A stretch of DNA of 64,000 nt from Streptomyces odonnellii (GTDB lineage Bacteria; Actinomycetota; Actinomycetes; Streptomycetales; Streptomycetaceae), in assembly GCF_000981895.1 (NCBI RefSeq), contig NZ_LATD01000073.1, forward strand, positions 36,600 through 100,599. Reading direction: 5' to 3'. The notes beneath the pieces were generated by a model. That model was not told the origin of the DNA and searched no databases. It worked only from the letters and a program-made list of their open reading frames with translations. Positions 17,291 through 26,143 of this stretch are shown piece by piece. Position 1 is the first letter of the stretch. Every line of letters starts with the position of its first letter. The position numbers and the translations under genes are program-made.

Positions 17291-17578
17291 GCGAACCAAT
17301 GGGCCGCCCCGGGCAACCAGGCGCCCATCTCGGGGCCCGCGGGCTCGGGAGACCGCGTCTACCGCATCCTCAGGCTCCACGACCTCCAGCAGAACCTCTT
17401 CACGCTGCTGTACCGGAACGTGGTGGTCCCGAACTCACTGAGCATGGCGAATCAGACCATGATCGTGGTCCCGAAGATGACGACCGCCGGATTCGCCGGC
17501 ACCTTCTACATCCTCAACAGCGACACGTCCCTCCACGACGGCACGAGCACGTGCGACTACTTGCTGGTGTACACCTGA
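17276..17578 (+). other. Open frame, possible C-terminal fragment of an unrelated gene
   Basis: A 100-codon frame. From about 17345 on it has non-random composition (RVYRILRLHDLQQNLFTLLY, VVPKMTTAGFAGTFYILN, CDYLLVYT) and less GC bias than its flanks. It begins where vanS similarity ends, so it may be the tail of a foreign or neighbouring gene fused there by the deletion that removed the vanS 3' half. I do not recognise a family. Confidence 0.35.
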
Positions 17579-17737
17579 CGACTACTTGACAGCAGCCGGC
17601 CTGGGGCGGGGGCGGGGCGACGACGACGTCCGTGCAAGACCCGCCGTTGTCTGCCGCGACGCTTTTCATCGCTGCGAGGTCAAATGCCGAGCCAGGGTAC
17701 GAGGCCGCCCGCAGCACCAGCCCGATCGCTGGCCGTA

Positions 17738-18637
17738 TCACCGGCTCGGAGGACGGCTTCCGCCGCTGAGCCGACCGGCATCGACCAGTGCCGTGAACAG
17801 CGCCGTGGCGTCCGCTCCGGCCGGCACTCCGCTCACCTGGCCGTCTCCTACCTCCACGACCCGCCATTCGCCGTCGCTCCGCAGCGCCAGGTCCGTGGTG
17901 ACGAACCGGCAGCCGAGCGCCCGTACCGCCTCACCCACCGCGCCCAGCTCCGGATCCGGCAGCCGGTCCGGGGTGTCCGGATGGGCCGTGACCAGCACAG
18001 GGGCACCGTCCACCCACCACACACGCGCCTCGCCGCCCTCCGCGAACCGCTCGTACGCACGCAGCACCACGCCGCCCGCCAGCGTGTCCTCCTGAAGCGC
18101 GAAGAACCGCTCCACCACGGCCGCGAGCCGCCCGTGATCGGTCAGTTCCGGTACGAAGCACGCCTCGTCCCACTCGTGCTTGCGGGACTTGACATAATCC
18201 TTCACCACACCGGGACCGGGCCCCAGCGGAGCGGCGAGCGCCGCCAGCTCACCGGGAGCCGGGGCGGCGCCCGGCGGCCTGGCCTGCCAGACGCTGCGCG
18301 GTGTGAGAGCCGCGAACTCCTCGTACCAGCCCGGGAGTTCATGCGCACGACGGTAGCCGCGGGCATCGGTGAGCAGGACACAGCCCCGCTCATACAGGTC
18401 CCGCTCCAGAGCGCCGTACACCGCCGGGTCCATCATCCAGCCCCGGTACCAGTACGGTCCCGAGCCCCGCGGCACCCGCGCCAGCGCTTCCGTGGTGTCC
18501 CCGCCGAGCAGCGCGTCATGATCGAGAAGGGCCGTCCGCGCGCCCAGCGCCCGCGCGAGTGCCGCCTCCTCGGCGAACACCGGATCCGGCCTCACCGGCC
18601 GCAGTGGATCCGAACAGAACAGAAACCCGGCTTCCAT
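17738..18637 (-). CDS. ATP-grasp domain protein (R2K type)
   Basis: 299 residues from the ATG at 18637, which has AGGGGG 5 bases upstream. ATP-grasp enzymes join a carboxylate to an amine or thiol through an acyl phosphate. Seen: MEAGFLFCSDPL start, GPYWYRGWMMDPAVYGAL, KDYVKSRKHEWDEACFVP (nucleotide-binding Lys/Glu region), ERFAEGGEARVWWVDG, FVTTDLALRSDGEWRVVEVGDGQ (the metal-binding Glu end). This matches the R2K clade of small ATP-grasp proteins, often of unknown substrate in Streptomyces. It stands alone, downstream of a strong terminator. Confidence 0.85.
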   Translation of the reverse strand: MEAGFLFCSDPLRPVRPDPVFAEEAALARALGARTALLDHDALLGGDTTEALARVPRGSGPYWYRGWMMDPAVYGALERDLYERGCVLLTDARGYRRAHELPGWYEEFAALTPRSVWQARPPGAAPAPGELAALAAPLGPGPGVVKDYVKSRKHEWDEACFVPELTDHGRLAAVVERFFALQEDTLAGGVVLRAYERFAEGGEARVWWVDGAPVLVTAHPDTPDRLPDPELGAVGEAVRALGCRFVTTDLALRSDGEWRVVEVGDGQVSGVPAGADATALFTALVDAGRLSGGSRPPSR

Positions 18638-18907
18638 GAAAACCCCCTGGCGGCCACCGTAGCGGGCACGACGCAAACCGCCGAGGCCGGTCCCCCGCCG
18701 GCCCACAGCACGCCGCAGAACCCCGTCGTCGCTGACAACGCGCCCTCATATCGCCCGCCACGCACCCGGGCGACTGGCGGGCAACGTAGATCACGTTGCG
18801 GTACGGGTGGCGGTGGTCCCGTGCGAGCGGGCAGCCCGGCGAGCGGCAAGTGGCGCCCCCACGCTTTCCGTCCGTACGCGACGAGGAGCCGCGGACTCAG
18901 CGAAACA

Positions 18908-18946
18908 CCCCGGCGGGGCAGGCGATGAGTGCCTGCCCCGCCGGGG
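18908..18946. terminator. 16-bp perfect hairpin terminator
   Basis: CCCCGGCGGGGCAGGC (18908-18923) pairs perfectly with 18931-18946 around a 7-base loop. It lies 59 bases past the 3' end of the secreted trypsin gene (minus strand) and is the strongest terminator-like structure in the window. Confidence 0.8.
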
Positions 18947-19004
18947 CGCCGAGCCTGGAGACAGCGAACGGACCGGCCGTAACGACCCGCCCGCTCGCCG
19001 CCGC

Positions 19005-20798
19005 TCAGAACAGCAGGTTGTACTTGTTGTAGCCGGTGGCCAGCCGCTTGCGCGCACCGAAGATGTCCGCACTCGCCTTGCCGGTACCCGGGTACAGCCA
19101 CAGGTTGCCGCTCGTGTCCCGCGCCATGAGGTCCGCGAGGCCGTCGCCGGTGACATCGCCGGAGGCGATCAGCGACGTGAAGTTCCAGCCGGTGCGGACG
19201 GTGATGCGAGCCAGGAACGGCGCGGTGGCGCTGCCCGACCCCCGGTAGAGGAACACCCGGTTGAGGGTGTCGCGCACCAGGAGGTCGGGCTTGCCGTCAC
19301 CGCTGTAGTCGCCACGGCCGAAGATCTTGTAGCCCTTCAGCGAACCCGTGGCGAACTTGACCCGCGCGTTGTACTCGCCGTTGCCCTTGCCCGGGAACAC
19401 CCAGCCGTTGCCGGCCGTGTCGGTGGTCACGAGGTCAGGACGGCCGTCCCCGGTGACATCACCAGGGATGGCGTACGACGCGTAGGCACCCGACACCGTC
19501 GTCACAACGATGTCCTTGACCGCCCCGGTGAGCGGGTCTCCCTTCATCAGGTGCAGCCGGCCGTCGGTCTTGACGCGGACCAGGATGTCCCAGCCGCCGT
19601 CCCGGTCGATGTCCGTCTGCAGGGCCCAGGACGCGGACTGCCAACCCGGCCCGATGTACACGGCGGGGTTGAGAGACGTGCCCTTGCTGGTCTGGACGAA
19701 CAGGTTCCCGGACGGCGCCCGCGCCACCAGGTCCGCACGGCCGTCGTAGTTGTAATCGGTGTCGTCGATCCGCGGTGCGGCCACCCCGGTGTACGGCAGC
19801 ACCTTGGTGAACACCGAGTAGGCGCCCTTGGCCGTGCAGCCCTCGACACCCCACGAGACGATGCCGATGACCTTGCCGCCGACGATCAGCGGACCACCCG
19901 AGTCACCACTGCAGGTGGCCTTGGTGCCCGCGTCGGCGCCGGTGGCCGGGGTGCCGGCGCAGATCATGCTGCCCTCGACGAAGTAGTCCTTGCCAAGGAT
20001 CTTCTTCATCGAGGTGTTGCAGGCGGTGTCGCTGACCAGCGGCAGGCTGATCTTGCGCAGCTTCGTCGCCAACGTGTCCGACGAACCCGAGGTGAGCCCC
20101 CAGCCGTACACGGTGGCGGCAGTGCCCGCCTTGTACAACGCGCCGTCGTGCGTCTGGGCGAGCCGCAGCCACTGCTGCTTCAGCGGCCTGTCCAGGGTGA
20201 GCACGGCGATGTCGTTGCGCACCGTCGCGTCGTCGTACGAGCGGTGCTGCCACTGGCGCGCGACGCCGGCGAGGACGCCGTTCGACTCGGTGCTGGTCAC
20301 TCCGGCGTTGACGACGCCATAGGTGCGCCAGTCGAGTCCGTTCACGCAGTGCGCGGCGGTGAGCACCTTGTTGGGGGCGACCAGGGTGCCCCCGCAGAAG
20401 TAGTACTCGTCGGTGGCCTCATTGGCGTACCAGAGCTGGACCATCCATGGCGCTGTGGCGATGGTGGTCTCGGTGCCGCCGATGATGAACGGCGACGGTG
20501 TGCTCTTGCCACCCGCCGTGCTCGGCGTCGTAGGCGTGGCAGCCACCGGCTCCCCGGCCTGCTGAGCGGCGACCGCGCGGCTGGCAGAGACCACGCGCCC
20601 GCGCAGGGTCTTCTCATCGGTGACGGTCTTGCCGACGGCGGAGTGGCCGACGGTGGCACGGGTCGTGCCGGCGCCCGCGATGGCGGGGCCGTCCACCGCC
20701 TGGGCAGCGCCCGCCGCGGGCAGCGCAAGAGCCAGCGCCGCACCCGACAGGCAGAAAAGGACCGCGCGGCGCATGAAGCCGCGCTTGACAGGTATCAC
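19005..20798 (-). CDS. Secreted trypsin-like serine protease with FG-GAP repeats
   Basis: 597 residues from a GTG at 20798, chosen because GGAG lies 7 bases upstream and it gives a full signal peptide (VKRGFMRRAVLFCLSGAALALALP then AxA). After a pro-region the S1 domain starts at FIIGGTETT; the triad is His in LTAAHCVNG, Asp in RNDIAVLTL, Ser in CSGDSGGPLI. The C-terminal 230 residues hold about four FG-GAP/VCBS-type units (DYNYDGRADLVAR, DVTGDGRPDLVTTD, DYSGDGKPDLLVRD, DVTGDGLADLMARD), likely calcium-binding blades. It is an extracellular protease, probably tethered or stabilised by the repeats. It ends before a strong hairpin. Confidence 0.93.
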   Translation of the reverse strand: MIPVKRGFMRRAVLFCLSGAALALALPAAGAAQAVDGPAIAGAGTTRATVGHSAVGKTVTDEKTLRGRVVSASRAVAAQQAGEPVAATPTTPSTAGGKSTPSPFIIGGTETTIATAPWMVQLWYANEATDEYYFCGGTLVAPNKVLTAAHCVNGLDWRTYGVVNAGVTSTESNGVLAGVARQWQHRSYDDATVRNDIAVLTLDRPLKQQWLRLAQTHDGALYKAGTAATVYGWGLTSGSSDTLATKLRKISLPLVSDTACNTSMKKILGKDYFVEGSMICAGTPATGADAGTKATCSGDSGGPLIVGGKVIGIVSWGVEGCTAKGAYSVFTKVLPYTGVAAPRIDDTDYNYDGRADLVARAPSGNLFVQTSKGTSLNPAVYIGPGWQSASWALQTDIDRDGGWDILVRVKTDGRLHLMKGDPLTGAVKDIVVTTVSGAYASYAIPGDVTGDGRPDLVTTDTAGNGWVFPGKGNGEYNARVKFATGSLKGYKIFGRGDYSGDGKPDLLVRDTLNRVFLYRGSGSATAPFLARITVRTGWNFTSLIASGDVTGDGLADLMARDTSGNLWLYPGTGKASADIFGARKRLATGYNKYNLLF

Positions 20799-20990
20799 TC
20801 GGTGTCTCCGGATCCCCCAGGAAAAAAGCATCGGACTGCCCGAGGGATAGACAGGCTGACGACGCTCAAAAAACGTCGGTTCAGACAACATGACCGACCC
20901 ACACCGCGGAGCCCCCCTCCGGCAAAGTGATGCTAAGCCCCGGCGACGGGGTCGGCGACCGCCTGCCGGGGCTCGGCGAAGTGTTTTACC

Positions 20991-21000
20991 GAAACGTTTC
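20991..21000. promoter_or_regulatory. GAAACGTTTC palindrome upstream of trypsin gene
   Basis: A perfect 10-base palindrome of the kind bound by LacI-family regulators in actinobacteria, about 190 bases upstream of the protease start in a locally AT-richer patch. The assignment rests on form and position only. Confidence 0.35.
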
Positions 21001-21440
21001 CTCATGTTGTGAAAAAGCCACTCCGCAGCCGATCGGAGATCGGGACCGGACGGCCGCTACGTGAGGAACTCGCCCGGATCGTCCACGCCTTCGACGCGGT
21101 CGCCAACGTCGGCCGCATACGTGCGGATTAACTCTGGGTGGCAAATGGACCGCTTTTAGATGGCCACCAATGTCCTGGAATACATCGGTCGGTGACGTCG
21201 ATCATCGGTTGCCCGCGTACGAGGAGTCGGCGTTCCGGCGCGGCGCGGGTCGCCGGGCGCAGCGGGTGAACGTTGATGGAGACCCGGTCGCTGGGGCAGA
21301 CCGAACGCCCTGCGGCCAAGGGCGGCCACCACCGGCATCGCGCCGACCGTGGAAGCGCCCCGCCCGGTCCGCTCCGGAATGCCCCCAGAAGCCGTGTCAG
21401 AACCGCTGGTTCGTGATGTTCCGTAACGGTGGGCGGTTTA
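21001..21440. other. Gene-free gap between trypsin and APH genes
   Basis: About 440 bases. A short plus-strand frame ending at 21131 (RPLREELARIVHAFDAVAN) looks like the tail of a coding region, but I cannot name it. The rest shows no convincing frame on either strand. Confidence 0.4.
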
Positions 21441-22358
21441 TCAGCGGCGGGCCGTCGCAATGAGGCGTTGTAGGGCCGTATGGGCGGGCGGGCCCCAGGT
21501 GAGCTTGCCGCCTGGGCGACCGCGGACGCCCGCCTCACCGATGAGGATGCCGCTGAGGGCGCGCATCACCGCCCAGCCACGCGCCCGGCGCAGGGTCGCG
21601 GCGTCCGGGGCCGGCTGGTAGGCGTCATGGAAGCGGTCGGCAGCGCCGTCCGGCAGCAGCACCCAGGAGGCGGCGAGGTCGCAGGCCGGATCGCCCGCGC
21701 AGAGGTCACCGAGGTCGATCACGCCGCAGAAGGTGCCGTCCGCGGTGAGGATGTTGGCCGGGTGCAGATCGCCGTGGAGCCACAGGGCCGGGCCCGCCCA
21801 GACAGGCGCGGCGGCGGCGTCCTCCCACACCGCGCGGACGGCGTCCGGGTCGGGAATCAGCCCCAGCCCGGTGGCCGAGGCGAGTTGCCCGGCGAACTGC
21901 TCGGCGCGGTCGGCCAGCGGTCCTCCGCGGTCACGGCCGACGGGCGCGCCGTTGGGGGCAGGTCGGTGAAGAGCCGTCAGGAAGGCGGCCAGAGTGTCGG
22001 CGGCGTCCGCAGCACGTGTGGCGGGGGTACGGTCGGCAGGCGCGCCCGACACCCACGTGGTGACGATCCAGGGCCGCGGGAACCGCTCGGAGGGCTCCCC
22101 GAGGCGCTGCGGGACGGGGATCCGCAGAGGGAGGTGCGGGGCGAGGGCGGGCAGCCAGGCGTGCTCCTTGAGCAGCAGCGCATCGGCAGACTGCGTCGCC
22201 CAGGGCAGCCGGACGGCGAGGTCGTCGCCGAGTCGCCACAGTTGGTTGTCCCAGCCACGCGCCCCAAGGCTCAGTGGGCGATCGGCCAGGTCGGGGTGCT
22301 GATCGTGCAGCAGTTCCCGGACCAACTCCGCGGTGACCTCGATCTCGGTGTGGGTCAT
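21441..22358 (-). CDS. Aminoglycoside phosphotransferase-family kinase
   Basis: 305 residues from the ATG at 22358; an in-frame start at 22442 would add a non-family leader. APH/choline-kinase fold. Seen: LGARGWDNQLWRLGDDLAVRLPW (nucleotide loop), the catalytic loop LWLHGDLHPANILT with the base Asp, and the metal site GVIDLGDLCAGDPACDLA. Members phosphorylate aminoglycosides, macrolides or metabolites. The overall form resembles proteins annotated as aminoglycoside phosphotransferases without proven resistance. It lies 62 bases downstream of the VanX-like gene on the same strand, perhaps cotranscribed. No strong ribosome site is seen. Confidence 0.9.
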   Translation of the reverse strand: MTHTEIEVTAELVRELLHDQHPDLADRPLSLGARGWDNQLWRLGDDLAVRLPWATQSADALLLKEHAWLPALAPHLPLRIPVPQRLGEPSERFPRPWIVTTWVSGAPADRTPATRAADAADTLAAFLTALHRPAPNGAPVGRDRGGPLADRAEQFAGQLASATGLGLIPDPDAVRAVWEDAAAAPVWAGPALWLHGDLHPANILTADGTFCGVIDLGDLCAGDPACDLAASWVLLPDGAADRFHDAYQPAPDAATLRRARGWAVMRALSGILIGEAGVRGRPGGKLTWGPPAHTALQRLIATARR

Positions 22359-22505
22359 GCGGAGCAACCATAGTTCGGGCGGCGGCTCTCGCCGCTGATG
22401 CACTCCCGTGGAAGGCGACTTGGTCTCCGAGACCTCAGTCATCGCCCGCGCGAGTTGCCCGGCCTCAAGACGACACGCTTCAACTATCCGATATCCGCTT
22501 CTGGT

Positions 22506-23168
22506 TCATGCCGAATGCAGTTCCTTGGGCCCGTAGTGGGCGGCATCCGCTCTTGTCATCAAGGCCCAGTAGCGGTCTCCGTACGACCAGTGCCACCACT
22601 CTGTCGGGTAGTTGACCAGGCCGGCAGCGGTGAGCGCCGTGCCCAGGATGTCCCGACGGGAGCGGGCCTCGTCGCTGATGTTGTCGGCCTGCGTGTAACA
22701 GGCGCCCGCGCTCTCCTCAGGAGTCGCATTCATGCGGGTGCCCATATCGAGCTCACGGCCGTCGGCGTCCGCGAGCGTCAGGTCGACGGCCGCCCCGGCG
22801 CTGTGGGGTGCGATCTCAGGCGGGGACACGTAGCGGCTGGCTGCCGAGCGGATCTGCCCAGCGGACCAGTCCGGATGATCGGCCCGCAGTTGATCTCCGT
22901 ATTGGTCGAAGTAGTGACGTTGCAGCGACGGCGGGCGATACCCCTCGACGAACAGCAACCGCATCCCTTCAGGCAACTGTGCCTGGGCCTTGAGGAGTCG
23001 ATCGAGCACTCCTACCCGCAGATGGGCGAAGGCGCCCGCGGGGTCCTGCCACTTTCGCTCATCGACCAGCAGAGGGCTGTCCCGTCGCACATCCACGAGC
23101 CGTTCGCCGCACTCCTGAACGGGCACGGCTGCAACTCTCGGGTCGGACATCAAGACGATCTCAGTCAT
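22506..23168 (-). CDS. D-Ala-D-Ala dipeptidase-type peptidase (M15D), VanX-like
   Basis: 220 residues from the ATG at 23168; an upstream extension is shadow sequence. Zinc ligands expected for M15D are present: His122 and Asp129 (PHSAGAAVDL), Glu190 and His193 (EWWHWSYG), with Arg78 in FVEGYRPP. It is not a recent copy of the vanX at 10550: length, N-terminus and spacing differ. Chromosomal homologues of this type are found widely in non-resistant bacteria and serve D-Ala-D-Ala recycling or use as nutrient. No van genes adjoin it, and an APH-type gene follows. Confidence 0.9.
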   Translation of the reverse strand: MTEIVLMSDPRVAAVPVQECGERLVDVRRDSPLLVDERKWQDPAGAFAHLRVGVLDRLLKAQAQLPEGMRLLFVEGYRPPSLQRHYFDQYGDQLRADHPDWSAGQIRSAASRYVSPPEIAPHSAGAAVDLTLADADGRELDMGTRMNATPEESAGACYTQADNISDEARSRRDILGTALTAAGLVNYPTEWWHWSYGDRYWALMTRADAAHYGPKELHSA

Positions 23169-23402
23169 GTCGCGATCATCTCGTGACCTTGCGCCCCGTG
23201 GCTCTCTTCCCGTCACTCGCGGAGTAGGGAGCGTTGCAAGGACTCGATGCCTTCCGGGCGTCGGCCCTTTCCGTCCGGAAGGCCCGCGCCATCCCCTTGT
23301 GCTGAAGAACAACCGGAGAAAACCGCCACCACCACCCGGCCTTGTGCGGGTCGGGAACCCGGAGCTGCGGGTCGCCGGGACGGGGCGCCGTAGACTTGTC
23401 GT

Positions 23403-24008
23403 ATGAGTCGTTGGGCGAAGTTGACCGATGGGAGATCCGGGGACGACTACGCCGCGCGCTTCAAGGCCCTGGCCGACAGCGGCATGGACATGCACGGTGA
23501 GGCCCGGTTCTGCGCCGCGCTCGTGCCTGTCGGAGCGCGAGTCCTGGACGCGGGGTGCGGTACCGGGCGGGTCATGATCCGGCTGGCGGAACTCGGGTAC
23601 GAGTGCGTCGGCGTGGATCTCGATGAGTCCATGCTGGCGGTGGCGCGGCGGGAGGCGCCGGGACTGCCCTGGATCCGAGCCGACCTGACGGAGTTCGACC
23701 CGACCGCGGCCGGTGTGCCCGCGGACTTCGATCTTGTGGTCGCCGCCGGCAACATCTTCCCGCTTCTCGCCACCGGCACCGAAGCCGCCGCCGTCGGCCG
23801 CCTTGCCACGGCGCTGCGACCGGGCGGTCTGCTCGTCGCCGGCTTCGGCCTGGACGAGGCCCACCTGCCAGTACCACCGAGCATCGCCCTGTCGGAGTAC
23901 GACGCCTACTGCGCTGCGGCCGGCCTCACCCTGGTCGACCACTTCGCCACTTGGGACGCCGACCCTTACGACGGCGGCGGCTACGCCATCAGCGTCCACC
24001 GCCGCTAA
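23403..24008 (+). CDS. Class I SAM-dependent methyltransferase
   Basis: 201 residues. Seen: MSRWAKLTDGRSGDDYAARF start, motif I VLDAGCGTGRVMIRLAELG, motif II CVGVDLDESMLAVARREAP, motif IV DLVVAAGNIFPLL, and the C-terminal DPYDGGGYAISVHR. It is a small-molecule methyltransferase by type; the substrate is unknown. A TAGACT hexamer (23391-23396) ends 6 bases before the ATG, and there is no ribosome site, so a leaderless message is likely. An 8-base-arm hairpin (CCTTCCGG/CCGGAAGG, 23250-23282) lies upstream. Confidence 0.9.
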   Translation: MSRWAKLTDGRSGDDYAARFKALADSGMDMHGEARFCAALVPVGARVLDAGCGTGRVMIRLAELGYECVGVDLDESMLAVARREAPGLPWIRADLTEFDPTAAGVPADFDLVVAAGNIFPLLATGTEAAAVGRLATALRPGGLLVAGFGLDEAHLPVPPSIALSEYDAYCAAAGLTLVDHFATWDADPYDGGGYAISVHRR

Positions 24009-24072
24009 GGCCCCCTGCGCGCGGCGTCATGTCCGACCGTACGGTCGTACTGTCCGCCGACTTGTTGACGAT

Positions 24073-24356
24073 CCCGCGGAGGACGGTTGGGATCGCCCCG
24101 CCCGTAGGGCTCGACCAACGCCGACAGCTTGGGCAGCAGCCCCGGGGCCAGCTCACTCGCCTTCTTCCGGCCTCCTCCGGGACGACGGACCCGCCCCAAC
24201 GGCGCCTGACCGGAATCCAGTTCCGCTACCCCGCGCGCGACCGCGCCCTCACGGGCCCCGGCTGCGGCGGCGACGAGCGTGATTCCGCCCTATGACCAAC
24301 CGACGTCGGCGCTCGTCCAGATGGGGCAACAACGCCTGGAACTTCGCGGTCAGGAC
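24073..24356 (-). pseudogene. ISAzo13-type transposase, N-terminal remnant
   Basis: Two minus-strand frames together spell the start of this transposase family: TAKFQALLPHLDERRRRLVIG in one, then after a short gap and a frame change AREGAVARGVAELDSGQAPL and GRVRRPGGGRKKASEL...ALVEPYGRGDPNRPP in the other. The DDE domain and both IS ends are missing. It is a relic of an old insertion. An early in-frame gap of some 15 residues near the join explains the shift. Confidence 0.75.
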
Positions 24357-24450
24357 AGCCTCGATCCCTCCGGACTCCCCGTACCAGAACAACAAACCCC
24401 GCAGTCGAAAGCTACGACTTATTTCCCGGCAAGTCCTTACTGCGCTTCTT

Positions 24451-24705
24451 TCACAGCGGTAAAGGCTTGGACAGTTCGACATTGCCCATCAAATCTGTGG
24501 TGAACCGCTGCACCTGCCCCCAGTGCCAGTTCAACTCCGCGCCGTTCTCGCCCGTGCACGCACAAAGGATCCCAACCCGCTCCTTGACAACCGAACGGGC
24601 TTGCTCGCAATCAGAAGCTTCATCCACCACGTAGAAATGACGGACCAGCCTTCCTGCGCCGGAACTGAAGCAGATCTCTACCAGCCACTTCTTCATGCCG
24701 CTCAT
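24451..24705 (-). CDS. Small hypothetical protein
   Basis: 84 residues from an ATG at 24705 with GGAAG 9 bases upstream (MSGMKKWLVEICFSSGAGRL, VVDEASDCEQARSVVKER, ELNWHWGQVQRFTTDLMG). Lower GC and balanced composition suggest a real but foreign gene. No family is recognised. It lies 130 bases downstream (minus strand) of three operator-like boxes and could be under their control. Confidence 0.45.
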   Translation of the reverse strand: MSGMKKWLVEICFSSGAGRLVRHFYVVDEASDCEQARSVVKERVGILCACTGENGAELNWHWGQVQRFTTDLMGNVELSKPLPL

Positions 24706-24835
24706 GGGACTCGCTTCCGGGAGCGCATGCTTCAAGCTCAGGTAGTCGACACTACTCCTTTTTGAACTTCGATGCCCTTGCCGGTCAGCCGACGCTCGCG
24801 CAGGGAAGGGGCACGCTCCCGCCACACCTCCGATA

Positions 24836-24918
24836 GTTCGCTCAGCGAACCAATGCGACCGTGCCGGTTTACTCACTGAACTGGACAGTGTTACCGTGCC
24901 TGAGTTCACTCACTGAAC
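24836..24918. promoter_or_regulatory. Three TetR-operator-like 15-base boxes
   Basis: GTTCGCTCAGCGAAC (24836-24850, perfect palindrome), GTTTACTCACTGAAC (24867-24881) and GTTCACTCACTGAAC (24904-24918) share the consensus GTTyrCTCAsyGAAC. The form is that of TetR-family operators in actinobacteria. They lie between the minus-strand small gene and the SDR at 25213. No tetR gene is present nearby. Confidence 0.6.
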
Positions 24919-25212
24919 CACAGAGGTGGTTGCTCCGGCATACCAAATCCTTGACCCTCCGCTGTCCGGTCGGAGCGTCGCGCTGATCGTCCGGGCGGCG
25001 GGAGAAAAGACATGGCTGTGTGGTCTACGGCGCCAGGCAGTGGAGCGATATCGCGCTGAACCGTGACAACAAGCGCATGGCCGACCACTGGCCCCGGCGC
25101 CCGCAGAGCGAAGAAAACCGCCGTCAATGGCGCGTTCCGGATTGTTCCCGGGCGTCCGTCCAAGACCCCGACGCACCGAATTCATCAACACTCGTCACCG
25201 AGGAGGACCACC

Positions 25213-25980
25213 ATGTCGTCCGTGCTCATCACTGGCGCGTCCAAAGGAATCGGCCGAGCCATCGCCGTCGAACTGGCAAAGCGCGGCCATCGGGTGATCG
25301 CCACCGCCCGCCGGCCGGAAACCCTGGCCGACCTCCCCGTGGACCGGCGTCTGCGCCTCGATGTCACCGACCAGGACAGCGTCGACCAGGCCATCAAGGA
25401 CGCCGGTGAGATCGACGTACTGGTCAGCAACGCCGGCGCGACGGTGCGCGCGCCGCTGGAGACCGTCCCGCTCGCGGAGGTCGAACGGCTCTACCAGCTC
25501 AACACCTTGGGCGCGCTGCGAGTCGCGCAGGGGGTGCTGCCGGCGATGCGGAAAAGGGGATCCGGGCGCCTCGTCTTCATCTCCAGCGTCCAGGGACGAC
25601 TGGTGCTGCCGATCATCGGCCCGTACGGCGCGAGCAAGTGGGCGCTGGAGGCGATCGCCGAGACACTGGCCATTGAGACGGGCCACTTCGGCGTCAAGGT
25701 GAGCATCGTGCAGCCGGGCGCCGTGTCCACGAACGGTGCCGCGCAGGCCAAGACGTTCTTCGAGGAAGACGACCCTTACGCCCCGCTGTATCAGCAGCTC
25801 AGCGCTCTGCGCGGCGAGGTCGTCACCTCCGAGGAGGTGGCCGTCGTCGTGGCCGACACCATCGAGCGGCCTGAGCCTCCCCTGCGCGTGCCGGCCGGAG
25901 CTCCCGCCGAGCGAGCCCTGAGGGCTCGCAAGGAGGCCCCTGAGAACGAGCCGTTCGTACCGGCCGAGCTCGATTGGTAG
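25213..25980 (+). CDS. Short-chain dehydrogenase/reductase
   Basis: 255 residues from the ATG at 25213, with AGGAGG 6 bases upstream; an earlier in-frame start at 25063 is unlikely. Seen: TGASKGIG at 7-14, NAG at 73-75, triad Ser125, Tyr138, Lys142. The active-site stretch GPYGASKWALEAIAETLAIE and the long C-terminus resemble the SDRs that oxidise or reduce hydroxysteroid-like or retinal-like substrates. It lies downstream of three TetR-type boxes, a common pairing for stress- or ligand-induced SDRs. Its stop codon sits in a 15-base tandem duplication. Confidence 0.9.
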   Translation: MSSVLITGASKGIGRAIAVELAKRGHRVIATARRPETLADLPVDRRLRLDVTDQDSVDQAIKDAGEIDVLVSNAGATVRAPLETVPLAEVERLYQLNTLGALRVAQGVLPAMRKRGSGRLVFISSVQGRLVLPIIGPYGASKWALEAIAETLAIETGHFGVKVSIVQPGAVSTNGAAQAKTFFEEDDPYAPLYQQLSALRGEVVTSEEVAVVVADTIERPEPPLRVPAGAPAERALRARKEAPENEPFVPAELDW

Positions 25981-26004
25981 CAGTCGGTCTGGTAGCAGTC
26001 GGTC
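25975..26004. repeat. 15-base tandem duplication across the SDR stop codon
   Basis: TGGTAGCAGTCGGTC at 25975-25989 is repeated at 25990-26004. The first copy contains the SDR stop TAG; the second adds an unused TGG-TAG. The protein is not affected. Confidence 0.9.
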
Positions 26005-26143
26005 GAGATCAGGTGTCTCCGAACAGGGCCGGTGACACTACGACGGGCCCGTGAGGGAGGTCAGCGCTCTGCTGCACGGGGGTACGAGAGAGACTCCCAG
26101 CGGTCCAGCTCGGCCAGGCGGTCACGCATGTGGACAACCGCTC

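Noticed and set aside
18807..20930. 707-codon plus-strand frame opposite the trypsin gene
   Set aside because: Antisense shadow of a gene with full catalytic triad and signal peptide.
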